The notes beneath the pieces are model-generated. The model searched no databases. It was not told the origin of the DNA and worked only from the letters and a program-made list of their open reading frames with translations. This document shows, piece by piece, positions 20,903 to 32,223 of a DNA stretch of 64,000 bases (position 1 is its first letter; each line of letters begins with the position of its first letter). A program made the position numbers and the translations under genes. Origin of the DNA: Terana coerulea (Eukaryota > Basidiomycota > Agaricomycetes > Polyporales > Phanerochaetaceae). Where the stretch lies: the NCBI GenBank assembly GCA_024811115.1, contig JAKOGH010001195.1, positions 372,001 through 436,000 of the forward strand, in the 5' to 3' direction.

Positions 20903-23900
20903 ATGTCGACCGCAAGCCCAGCAACAGTGGCTCCGCCAGAGGAAGAGGGAAAGCTGCTGAGCGAATCTCTCAGCACTGTCAAAATCCAGGTCCAGCAAAT
21001 GAGGCGGTATCTGGTACGCCGCGTTCTCATTCAAGACCACTTCAATCGGAAGTATTAACACCTCCGCCTTGGTCACCAGGAACTTGACCAACTCATGGAT
21101 GCCCTCAAGTCCGCAAGCTTGATGCTTGCTGAGCTGCGAACGTCATCTCTCTCGCCGAAACAATACTATGAGCTATGTGAGTTCTCTGCGCAGTCGTACT
21201 CTTCCGGGCTAATACTTGCATGGTAGACATGGCTGTATTCGATGCGCTCCGTCATTTATCCAACTATTTATACGATGCTCATACCCAAGGCCGCCACCAT
21301 CTCGCCGACCTCTATGAGCTTGTACAATATGCCGGCAACATCGTCCCGCGTCTGTACCTGATGATAACGGTGGGCTCCGTCTACATGTCGATCCCGGATG
21401 CGCCGGTCAAGGAGATTATGAAGGACATGATGGAGATGTCTCGAGGAGTCCTGCACCCCATTCGCGGACTGTTCCTCCGGCACTACTTGAGCGGCCAGAC
21501 ACGGGACCACTTACCTATCGGTATCGACCCTGGGTGCGTATATGCTCCATATTGCTACGCATCATGCTCATTGAACTTAGGCCGATTGGAAATCTGCAAG
21601 ACTCAATAACATTTGTGCTCACCAACTTCATCGAGATGAACAAGCTGTGGGTGCGGCTACAACATCAGGGCCATTCGCGTGACAGGGAGAAACGCGAATT
21701 GGAACGCAAGGAGCTTCGTATACTTGTGGGCACCAATCTTGTGCGATTGAGTCAGCTGGACGGAGTAGATCTGGAGATGTATCAGAAGGACATTCTGCCC
21801 AGCATCCTGCAGCAGGTTGTCAGCTGTAAGGACGTCATAGCTCAGGAGTACCTCATGGAAGTCGTAATTCAAGTATGTTCCACAACTTGTGCATGCACGT
21901 TTGGGGCACGTCTGACGCGTATATGCCAGGTCTTCACCGACGAGTTCCACCTCCATACCCTCGGTCAATTTCTCTCAGCCACCGCCCAGCTGCACCCGAA
22001 GGTGAATATCAAGCAGATTGTCATTGCTTTGATCGATCGCTTGGCTGCGTATGCTGCGCGTGAAGCAGAGAACGAAGATCCCGAAGAGACGAAGCGTCAG
22101 GAAGAGGCCGCCGCTCGTCGCCTTGCGGAGAAAGTCAAGGCTCGCCGACAGAACGGTGTCGTTAACGGCACAAACGGAACGGACTCGCCAACAACACACG
22201 TTGCGTCGAGTGGATGGGGATCCGTTCCTCAAAGTCCATCGGTAGAGACGATTCCTTCGATTACCGACACAGTAGTGAATGGCTCCAAGGAAGAGGAGAC
22301 TGAAGCGGAAGCAGAGCTCACCGAGAAGGTTGATAAGGGCAAGAGCAGAGAAGGGTCACCAGTACGGAAGTTCCGTGGTATTCCGGAGAATGTGAAGTTG
22401 TTTGAGGTGTTTTGGCAGCAAGTCGTCGAACTGATCAAGGTATGTGCGCAGCGTGGTGTTTTTACGTGTATGCAGTCAATAACAAGCCAATAGGCCCGAC
22501 CAGATCTATCGATTCAAGATATCACTGCGCTTCTCGTGTCTCTCACAAATCTGTCAGTTAGCTGCTACCCAGATCGACTGGAATACGTCGACCAAGTCCT
22601 TGGGTTCGCGCACGACAAGATACAAGAATTCGCTACCAGGTACCGCTGCTGCTGTCTCTCTTTCGACTCGCCGCTAAACTGTTTCAGTCCCGATCTGCAT
22701 GCTCCACAGACGACCGCCAACCTCGCGTCGCTCCTGCTTGCACCCATCAACTCGTACCAATCAGTTCTCACTCTTCTGGCGCTGCAGCGGTACATTGCGT
22801 TGCTTACTGTGCAACCGTTCAGCACGCGTCGGTCACTATCTCATGCGCTCATCTCGTCGGTGCTCAAAAACGAGACTGTCATCGAGACGCCGGAAGACGT
22901 GAACGGGATTTTGGAGCTCTGCCATGTATTGATCAGGGATCAGCAAGACGGAGCTGCCGTTCCCAATTCGCTAGCCGCCCAGGCTCCTGGACGAGACCGA
23001 CGAGGAGGGCCGTACTTGCATGAGAAGGAGGAGATGGCGGAGGAGCAAGGTTGGATAGCTCGCATGGTCCACCTATTCCGCGCCGAGTCGCTTGATATTC
23101 AGTTCGAGGTATGTGATGATATACGCTTCACTGACTTCGTACTCATATGTACATCCGCAAGATCATCCAAACAGCGCGAAGACATTTCGAAACTGGCGGG
23201 GAGCGGATGCGTTACACCTTCCCTGCCCTCATTACCTCTGCCATCAAGCTCTGCCGAAGATACAAGAATCGGGAGCACTTGGTATGTCAGACAAATAGTA
23301 CGATGTGAATTCTTCCGCTTACATACTTCAGGAGGATGAGTGGGAGGCGAAAGCTCAATCAATCCTCAAGTTCGTGCGGCAGCTCACGAATATACTCGCA
23401 ACACAAGTCGAAGCGCCAACAATTGCGCTTAGACTCTTCCTTCTCGCCGCACAGATATCTGACGAGTGCGGGTTTGAAGACCTCACCTATGACCTCTACG
23501 TGCAAGCGTTCACGGTATACGAGGACAGCATATCAGAGAGTCGCGCACAGCTGCAGGCCATCACGCTCGTCATCGGCACGCTACAATATGCCAAGGTCTT
23601 CAACGAGGACAACTACGACACTCTTGTTACGAAGGCTGCGCTGCATGGCGCGCGGCTATTGAAGAAGCCGCATCAAGCGACTGCTGTGAACCTTGCGAGT
23701 CACTTGTGGTGGCAAGAGGTCCCCGCCGAAGACGAAGCGGCACCCGAAGAAGTGAAAGAGGTCGTCACCGAGAAACCTGCTGCGTCGAAGGACGATCTTC
23801 CGGAGAGTCGCAAAGCTGTGGGTAGATTGGTTCTCATCGAAGCTTCAACTGACCAGTGGTTGTAGTATCCGCATCAGGACAGCAAGCGTGTGCTGGAGTG

Positions 23901-24331
23901 CTTGCAGAAGGCTCTCCGCATCGCCAACTCCGCCACCGAGGAAATTGTCACGATTCAGCTGTACTGCGACACTCTCGACAAGTACCTGTACTATCTGGAT
24001 CGCGGCGCCCCTGCTGTAAGTGCTTGCTACTGTGGCTTAAACGTTCGCTGACGATACCGCTCAGGTGACACCCAAGTTCGTCAACAGTCTGGTCGAACTG
24101 ATCACCTCAAGCATCGACAACATCTCGTCGCCCGACGTACACCCTTCACAGCGGGCACCGCCCGGACTCCTCGAGGGCGTGCAGACGCCTGAGATGATCA
24201 ACCGGCACTTCCGCAACACCCTGGTGTATATACAGAGCAAGAAGGCGGCAGCGGCGGCCGACCCGGGCACCTCACGGTGGGAAGACGTCGAAATTGTCGG
24301 CGCGCTACTCAAGATGGGCATTACCCGGTGA
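20903..24331 (+). CDS. VPS35: Retromer core subunit Vps35
   Basis: Alpha-solenoid scaffold of retromer, which retrieves receptors from endosomes to the Golgi. Eleven exons: 20903-21013, 21080-21176, 21227-21533, 21581-21872, 21930-22439, 22494-22639, 22688-23108, 23162-23281, 23332-23817, 23866-24015, 24065-24331; frame closes at 968 aa without any repair. Family blocks: the VPS26-binding motif PRLYLM in [13 protein letters not shown], then [72 protein letters not shown] and [21 protein letters not shown] low-complexity acidic insert (about 22080-22370) separates the N-terminal third from the rest, as in other fungal Vps35 proteins. Converges on BCP1 with 148 bp between the stops. VPS27 and SYS1 in the same window also act in endosome-Golgi traffic. 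Confidence 0.96.
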
Positions 24332-24479
24332 TCTCGCTGGCAAGCGTGGGCTTCACTTGGGCTTGGACTCTGTACATTTCACTACCGACGCATTATATTA
24401 TGGCTTGTTGTGTTCCATTAGTTTTGTATATAGTGACATTTTGGAGATTTCTGCAACACCTGTCTGTCTGTCCGTCGTT

Positions 24480-25530
24480 CTACGAAGGGGCAGGATATGC
24501 TTCGCCGATTGATTGCACGAGTTGAGAGAAACAGTCGGCGGGTACGAGCATGAGGCGCAGCGCCATATCAAGCCCAAAGGATTCGCTGTCTCTCGGCTGT
24601 GCGGTGTTGTAGGCAAAATCCAGCCGGTACGATGCGAGCTACGTCGGAAATTCGTCAGCACTCGCGTTTGCAGACGCATGCACGAACCCACTTGTGCAAT
24701 TTGTTCATCCTCTGGATGAACGGGGATTGTCCCGCCATGACCCGATGGAGCTCCTTTCTGTCGCTTCGCGCGAGCTTGCCTATCTTCGAGCTCTGCAGCC
24801 TCTTCAGCTGACAGATGGTACGTTTGCGAGATGAACAGGAGGTGAGAGAAGCGGAAAGGCTCATTCTAGTTGAAGTCAGCGGTCCGAACGAATGAACGAA
24901 CGAGACAAAAGCACTCACATCGTCAATAGCCCAGTTCAGCTCCTCATCCAACATGCGATAAGTCGGCGGCATCAGCTGCACGGGCATATTGATGAGACGT
25001 TCCGAGAAGACGAGACCAACATGGTTCTGTGACTTAAGACCGGCAGGACCCAAGAGCTCTTGTAAGGCTTGGTGAGCCTTCTCATCGCCCGTCGAATTTT
25101 TGAGCACATAGTCGACGAAGGCCTTCACAAACGGTCTTTGCTATCACGTTCAATTCAGTTCTCGCTCGGTGCGTTGAGTACGGGCACATACCTGGTGAAC
25201 ATGGAGGTTGAGCACGGTTAGAAAAGCATACGGATCGCTCTCTTTCCCATCGCATTTGATGGTAGTGCCGACTTGAGGTTGCGCTAGAACCAAATCCGCT
25301 AGATCCTGAACTTGCAGGTGCTCCGCGTCTCCCTGGAACAGCTGGTTTGCGAGACGTTTCAGCGCAAGGTAGTCAATCTCGGGATTGGGGTCAAAAATTC
25401 GAAGTCGACGTCGACGAGACTCTACTAAGCGCGGCTCAAGTTAGCCACTGTCATTGTGTTCATATTTTGGACTCACTGCGTCGCTGTCGCCGTCGTCACC
25501 TTCAGCATCTTGTTGTTTCCGTTTGGACAT
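24480..25530 (-). CDS. BCP1: Bcp1/BCCIP-family protein
   Basis: Yeast Bcp1 is a nuclear chaperone and export factor linked to ribosomal protein uL14 and Mss4; the human relative is BCCIP. Five exons: complement(24480-24638, 24692-24865, 24919-25140, 25192-25421, 25477-25530), 279 aa after one repair. It starts MSKRKQQDAEGDDGDSD. The family core is SLVDVDFEFFDPNPEIDY, LKSQNHVGLVFSERLINMPV, FRFSHLLFISQTYHLSAE and RDSESFGLDMALRLMLVPAD. A frame break at the A run 25393-25397 (one T short on the coding strand) interrupts DFEFFDPNP and is probably an assembly error. An apparent second break near 24600 disappears once the 53 nt intron 24639-24691 is removed. Divergent from the RdRP gene. Confidence 0.92.
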
Positions 25531-25896
25531 GGTGGAAGAAATCAAAGTAGTCGCGCTAGTGTGAGGTCGTGTCGCGGTCTTTTCTAGGCGCCCAATATCT
25601 CTGATTCCCCATACTTACATACACACTCAGCAGAACGGCGTGTGCGGAGAGGTCAAAAGCCCGCGTGTTGTTGATACTGTGACAAGACGCAATCTCTTGA
25701 CCTCTCTGTGCGCATCCGCCATCAGCTGTCTTTTCTGAACCATTTTCTCCAAGGCCACTTCGGGCGACTTGCTCTCTGCCAGTAGCCTGTATCTGAACAG
25801 CGTATCCGTAGCCCAAAGCGCAGGTTGACCCGCTGTGTTCGCTGTCTGCCTCGGGGAGACTAGCCTGTACCACGGGCACCTTAGCCACACACGGTC
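25531..25896. promoter_or_regulatory. Shared divergent promoter region BCP1 / RdRP
   Basis: 366 bp between divergent start codons. The minus-strand open frames that cross it show no family features. Confidence 0.45.
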
Positions 25897-28800
25897 ATGG
25901 ACAAGCCGAGCTCGCCCCGCATTTCACGAAATGCATCAGCCTCGTCAGTGGAATCAGTGTCGGTACGTAGGAATAATTAGTTTGCGATTCAAGAAAAAAT
26001 CGACTTTGAAAACAGGCGGCAAGTACAAACGGTACTAAGTACTTTGACGAGCTGGAAGACTTGACGGATTTCATGGAACAGAAATGTGCGGGTACGTGTG
26101 CCGTGATGCTGTTCTCCTTTAACGCGTGCAGCATGACCTGAGTACGCTTTCAGATGACACATCTTCCGGATTGTCGCGTCAGTACCGAGACAAACCACTG
26201 ATTAACTCTGGAAGCATCTGGGACGACGAGTCGCCGGTCGACAGTACACTTGATACTACGCCAGAGTCAGCAGGATCCGTGCCTCAGAAACGAAAGAACT
26301 CTGAACATGAAGAAACTCAACCCGGACCGTCTAAACTATCCAAGACCGAGTCCAGCAATCACTTCTCCTCGTACGGAAGTGATCAGAAGCAAAATTTGCT
26401 TGAACCAGTGGTCATTGTGAGCATATGTACGCGTACATTGCCTTTGTTCAACTTGTCAACCTGAATGTTCGTAGTGGCGATGGAAAAACGTCATGAGCTT
26501 GCGAGGTGCACGATGGGGAGTCAAATGGGAGCTTGAGCGATATGCCTTGGCCGGAATGGACCCTGGGAAATTGAAGTGGAGTGAATACAGCAAACTGCAC
26601 GCACTCAGTAACGAGGAGGGAGTCTTACGGTTAGAGGAAGCTATCAGAGGAAGGACCAGTATCCTGACACCGGAGTTTGAAGAAGCATTTGCACAGGAGA
26701 AGGCAGCTAAGGTAAGCCCAATCTATTTTTTTGTGCGAAGGCAAGTAACTCAGATTATGCTAGTCGCCTTGGCAAGCTCTTGACAAAGAACATAATATTC
26801 TTATGGCAGCTGCCTCAGACGAGGCGACATATCTGCACGTCCAAACCACCGAAGAAGAATGGTACGGAGGACAGATTCATTTCACTGCACGCGTCAAAAA
26901 CGAGTCGAAGGACAAGCAGGCCGACCCCATCTTTCGCATCGAGCTAGATCGACCAACTCTGGCATACTCCAACCGATTTGCCCGCCGGTTCGGCTCCGAT
27001 CGATTTATACGCGTACGCATTGACAATAAGACCGCCAACGAGCATGGAAGACACCTTAGGAGTTACTTCCAACGCCCTTTTGTCATCTGCGGAAGTGTAT
27101 TCCGTGCCTTCTTTGCAAAGGAAAACAGCGTCTTTCTGGTCCGAACCAATGAAGTTGCCCGGATTACTAGCGGTTCCGCCGTCACTGTACATGAGCCAAG
27201 CACGGACGGCAGCTCCATGCTGGATTCCAGCTTTCTTGAATTTCTGGACTGGCATAATGACATTGATATTAATTCCGAGCAGGTAAGATCCTCCTCCTAT
27301 ATGGTATGCAATATCTAATGAAGGCCTACAGACCATGGCAAAATGGAGCTCACGTTTTGCACTAGGCCTCTCAAACTCGATCCCGGGGCCCCGCATACAT
27401 CCTGATGATCTTGTTTGCATTGAAGATATCGGTGCGTCGACAGAAACAAATGTGGTAGGTTGAGACTATTCTGATTTCCTTTCAGAATTGAAGGAGTACA
27501 GAGGCAAGAAGGTGCCTACTGAGGCCATCATGACCGACGGCTGTGGTCTGGCCAATGGAGATTTCTTCCAAATGCTTCAAGAGCAATTCAAGTGGGATAC
27601 TTTTCCAACAGCCGTACAAGTTCGGATAAATGGCGCAAAGGTACACACTACATAAACACCTCAACACTTTGCTGAAATAGTTACAGGGCCTCTTAATCAG
27701 ACACCCTGAACATCCCGCGGTTTCCAGCGAGCGCCGATCCAAAGTCTGGATACGCCAGTCCCAGCGTAAAATCAAGTACCCAGAAAGCAGTCACATCGAA
27801 GCCGCCTTATACACCGTTGACGTCTTGCGGTCATCCCATATGTCTTCTCCGTCTGCCATCTCTACGGAGACTATCATCAACTTCTGCGAGAACGGAGTTC
27901 GTCCAGAGGTTGTCTCAAACATGATGAAAGTAAATCTGGGTGAGCGTGTTGGCAGCCTAACCACATGGGATGGCCCAGGAGGTCCACAAAGGCTGTGGGA
28001 CAACCTGGGACGTGAAGGACATGTGTTTTCAGCAAGACTTGCACGAGAGCGGTCCGGCCAGGCACGAGCTATGGGTTACGTTTTCGAGGATATGACCGAA
28101 GATACCCAAGAAGACGATACACTAGAAGAACTGGATCGCGCTGTGATGGAGCAAGCAAGTGCCTGGTGGTGGGATCCCATCAGTGGCTCTCCCGCCTCGC
28201 TGGAGGAGACTTGCATGGGCTTGATCAGCGCAGGCTTCACACCTGACAAACTCCCAGTTCTTCGTGAGAAGCTGAAGATTGTTGCGGAGAAGAGTATGAA
28301 GACAAGTCTGCTCAAGCACCGTGTTGCGATCCCTATGTCTTGTTCAGCCTATGCAGTACCAGGTCAGCGCTCTGGGTTTGTAGTCCCCCCTATTTTCTGA
28401 TGCAAGTGTCAGATCCATGCGGCGTCCTAGAGCCTGGAGAGGTGCATATCAGAAGTTCGCTTCCTATCCTCCTAGATGCAAAAGGAAACAAGACGGATAT
28501 CATTCTGGGCGACGTCTTGGTATATGCTTGTTCTCAGCTGTCAAGCGATTAACCGTCTAACACCCTCGTAGCTCACCCGTCATCCTTGCAAAGTCCCATC
28601 AGATGCGCAAATGGCAAGCCTGTCCTGCTCCAGCATGCATCATTTCACTTACATGCTTCTGTTATTAGGCCACGGCCGTGCAAAGGCAGCAACTCCACGC
28701 TTACACCGATGTAATCGTCTTCTCTACGAAAGGCCACGTTGTCAACGGTGAACTACTACCGCGGCACTTCTTAAGTATGACTGGTGGTGGTAAGTTGAAC

Positions 28801-30080
28801 CTGTTAATAACTGGAGCACGTAGGTTGACAAGGCTGTACCAGGGGACTTTGACGGAGATCTTATCCAGGCTTATTGGCAGCCCGAGCTCCTTCAAGCCTT
28901 CCGATGCCCTGATAAGAAGTTCGCCACACCACCAGACTCTGTTGGCAAATGTCTCACCAAGAACACGGAAACCGTTACTCAGTTTCGGAGCAAATTTCCG
29001 AGGGGCTCGCGACCGACCGAACAGATCCCAGCATTGCAGGAGTATCTGCTCGGATCCTTGCTAAACCCCTCACTGGTCGGCACATACTCTGGTTACTGGG
29101 AGAACTCGATATACAAGAATGGTTATTCACATCCTGAAACAGTGCGCTTGGCATACGTGTTGGTCTTACCCTTGAGTATTCTCAGCCCTTTGCTCATTAT
29201 ACTCTGCAGATTTTGTGGTGTCCTCGATGGAGGGAAAACAGGTGTTACAGTGACAGAGCGCCAGAAGCAAATGGATTCTCGGACGTACTCCACTGGAACT
29301 GGAGCCTGCGGCAAAGGTCTACTCTGGAAGGTGCCGATTGACCCCAGACTTCGACCTGCAAAGCCCGACACATCTAACTTGCACTACACAAAACGAGCCA
29401 GGGGCCTTCCGGCATTCGTGATGGACAAGATCAGAGCTGAGCTCGTCGTAGAACGCGGTAATCTGCTGCGGACAATCGAGAGTCGACTCGGAAATGGGCC
29501 AATTTTTGATCCAGACCTTGCAGAGCCATGGAAGACCTTCCAGGAGATAGTTTGCAAAGGCAAAGCTGCAGGAGACATCTACGTGTCGCAGATTAGCGAC
29601 CAAATCGAGGACTTCGTGCACCGGATACGGAGCGAGTGGTACAAGAAGATTGGACACAGTGACAGTACATCGGGATCAAAAGGTGCCCAGGAGAGCCAAG
29701 AGCCCGCCTTCACCAAGCTACCGATCGAGCAAAGGCAGGATGTTTTCCGAAAGCTCTCGCGGGCTTTCCACAAGGACATGCATCTGCATGGCTTTAATCC
29801 ATACCCTGAGGACACTATTAGATGTCTCAAGGCATCGTACGCATACGTTTACGATCACCGAGTGGCGAAAAACGGCTGGTCGCGCTTTCCTTGGGACGTC
29901 GCTTTCGGTACTCTTTGTGAGATCAAGGCCAAGGCAGTTACAACGGGAGTACCAAACACAGTTATTCCTGAATTTTACACCCGTTTCCAGCTTCACAGGA
30001 GATTCCTGGAAGGCAGCATAGCGTCACGAGGATTGTATCATGTTAAAGGGGCCAGCAGTCAAGGCACGGTTTTATTATGA
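25897..30080 (+). CDS. RNA-dependent RNA polymerase (QDE-1/RdRP family)
   Basis: Eukaryotic cellular RdRP that makes double-stranded RNA for silencing (quelling, heterochromatin or genome defence). Thirteen exons: 25897-25962, 26016-26091, 26154-26416, 26475-26711, 26764-27282, 27332-27431, 27486-27640, 27687-28362, 28413-28519, 28572-28613, 28669-28789, 28843-29158, 29210-30080; frame closes at 1182 aa. The N-terminal ~170 residues are Ser/Pro-rich and disordered. Core motifs: AIMTDGCGLANGDFF, LTRHPCKVPSDAQM and the catalytic DxDGD as DFDGD at residues 789-793 (codons near 28845), preceded by LSMTGGG. Then VRLAYVFCGVLDGGKTG and KKFATPPDSVGKCL. All three catalytic Asp are present, so it should be active. 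The intron 28614-28668 uses a GC donor. Paralogues are usual in Agaricomycetes; I cannot say which subclade this is. Confidence 0.94.
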
Positions 30081-30342
30081 CTCTTGTCACTTGGGTACCT
30101 CCATCTTGTTACTGAGCTGCAGATATTTCTCTTCTTGCTGTACTGTATGTGATTTTTTACTGTGCAAGCTTTCACGTCCCTTCTTACTGTAATGCTGTAG
30201 TTTACTAGACTGTATATTTACTTCACGTCGGAGCAGCTGGGATTTGAAAAGGAAGATATTTCTCACGCTTAGCAGAATCTTGAAGCGCTTCGTTAGGACA
30301 GTTACTTGAACTTGTTCCGCTCACCCTCCTCTACTTCGCTCG

Positions 30343-31971
30343 ATGCTCTCTCTGCGCAGGGTACCGCGGGGCGGTCTCAGCCTACTGCGGGTGCGATGTA
30401 ATGCCACTCTAGAGGCAGCCTCCGCCACTGAACCGGTAGCACCACCACCACCGCCGCCAGCAGCGCAGAATGAGCCTCAAGCCGCTCCTCCAAACCATTC
30501 ACCTACGCCTGCCAAAGTAAAGTCACCGCCGAAGGAAGTAAAGGCAAAGGTGGATCCTGCACCTGAATCTGACGCGAAGAAGGGGTCACGGCGCGTATGG
30601 CCAACTCACAGGCCGTCTATTACGCTCGAGCGGCCGCGGCAGTACGGTCGACCTATCGGTGTCGGTGTTCTGCCTGCGTACGACAAGGCCCTGGAGTACA
30701 TTAAAAAGGACTCGCAGGCGTTGAAGAAGGAGCTTCAAGGTGTTAAGGCAGAGCTTGCGAAGGCGGAGAGCTCGTCTGAGCCAAATGCGGAGGAGGTGGA
30801 ACGCCTGCAGCAGAAAGTTCAGATTCTCGAGGTTCAAAGCGAGATCAACTTGCCGTCTGTGCGCTGGAAGGCGAGGAACGGTCTTGGTAAGTGAAGTGTA
30901 TCATGCGTGGTATCGTATCGAACTCACAACCCCATAGCCGACATGTCACAGAGCGTCTACCGCCGACTCATTGAACAGCGGTGGAGGGAGGAGGGCGAAC
31001 TGGACAGGGTGGTGAGTTATTACTTTGTTGAGATTACCGAGCGATATGCTAAGTACTACAAGATGGAGCGTGTTCATCAGATGAAAGTCGTTCCAGACCT
31101 TCTCGCAGAGGTTCACCCGTCTCTGGACCTTCGTGTCAACTTCCCGGAAGGGCTCACCGAAAAGCTTAGACAACAAAACCGCACAAAGAGGAAGTACGAG
31201 AAGGTTGAACCCGGCGTGTTTCTTCTCCCGGAGCAGGCAAGCCTCATAGCCGTCGCTCTCGTCATACTTATTGAGGTCCTCCGTCTCCTAGACTCGCAGG
31301 CCGCCCTTGCTTTACACCACAGTGTTCCACACGGACCCACGACTATATACTTTGCTTATGGTTGACCTTGGCATGTCAATTTCTTTCCTGCGATAGTACC
31401 ACACTAACCGCTTTGCAGATGTCCCGGATCCCGCTAACACTTCCTTCCAGCCTTACCTCCACTGGCTCCAGTGAGTATACATCATTCATCCCTACATTCA
31501 TTGCTCAGCTATGCCTGCAGACCAAATATCTCGTTGAGCAGCTCGTCGACATCTCCTATTCCCGCTATCAATACCCACACCGCCTACGTGCCTCCGCATC
31601 CTCAGCGTGGTACGCCTTACCATCGCTACGCGCTCCTGCTCGTGCCCCAGCAGTCGCACACGGAGCGAATTAAGGTGCCTATAATCCCAGAGAGCGAACG
31701 TCTCGGCTTCAACTACCGCGCATTCGCGGAGCAGTACGCTCTGGACGCGTCGAAGGGCGGGGGCGTGTTCATGTGGAGAGAGGTGTGGGACGAGACGGTT
31801 TCCAAGATTTATGCTGACACTCTCAGTGCGTCATTTCCTCTTTACTGTCCAGTTCATTTCACTGACCTATCTGCCCTCTTCACAGAAATGGAGGAGCCCA
31901 GGTATGGTAGAGCTCCTAAGCCTGATCCCTACGCAGAGGTGAAGAAGGCGCGCAAGTATGCGTTGGCGTAA
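30343..31971 (+). CDS. Mitochondrial large-subunit ribosomal protein mL38 (MRPL35-like)
   Basis: PEBP-fold protein of the mitochondrial 54S subunit. Seven exons: 30343-30886, 30938-31011, 31063-31236, 31292-31370, 31419-31470, 31521-31825, 31886-31971; frame closes at 437 aa. The N-terminus (MLSLRRVPRGGLSLLRVRCN) looks like a mitochondrial presequence, followed by a Pro/Ala-rich linker and a coiled coil (SQALKKELQGVKAELAKAES). PEBP-like core: VHQMKVVPDLLAEVHPSLDL, PGVFLLPEQTRRPPLLYTTV, MVDLDVPDPANTSFQPYLHW and YHRYALLLVPQQ. Two introns (31237-31291 and 31371-31418) can only be placed with GC donors (GCAAGC, GCATGT). Same strand as the RdRP, 262 bp downstream of its stop, with its own start; convergent with TOP2 (252 bp). 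Confidence 0.92.
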
Positions 31972-32223
31972 CTGCCTGTCCTTCGGGGTGCCCGATCCCC
32001 GCATCCTCATACAGACGTGTTATTCGATAAATTTGCTTTATGTCATTGGCAATGTGTTCGTCAAAGAGTACAAATGTGTGTGAAGTCGAATTACGAGAGT
32101 CGTGCAATATGAACTAGGTAAGCCGGTGGATATCGTCGAATGCGAGATGTGGGACGTCAGTAGAATAGCGCGCTGCGCAAGCGTGTAACGATGAATGCAG
32201 AATAAATTAGGCCACCCGAATCA

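Noticed and set aside
24590..24700. Apparent frameshift in the C-terminal part of BCP1 (...ETANPLGL then another frame)
   Set aside because: Removing a canonical 53 nt intron (24639-24691) restores a perfect family C-terminus (RDSESFGLDMALRLM), so no error is needed there.
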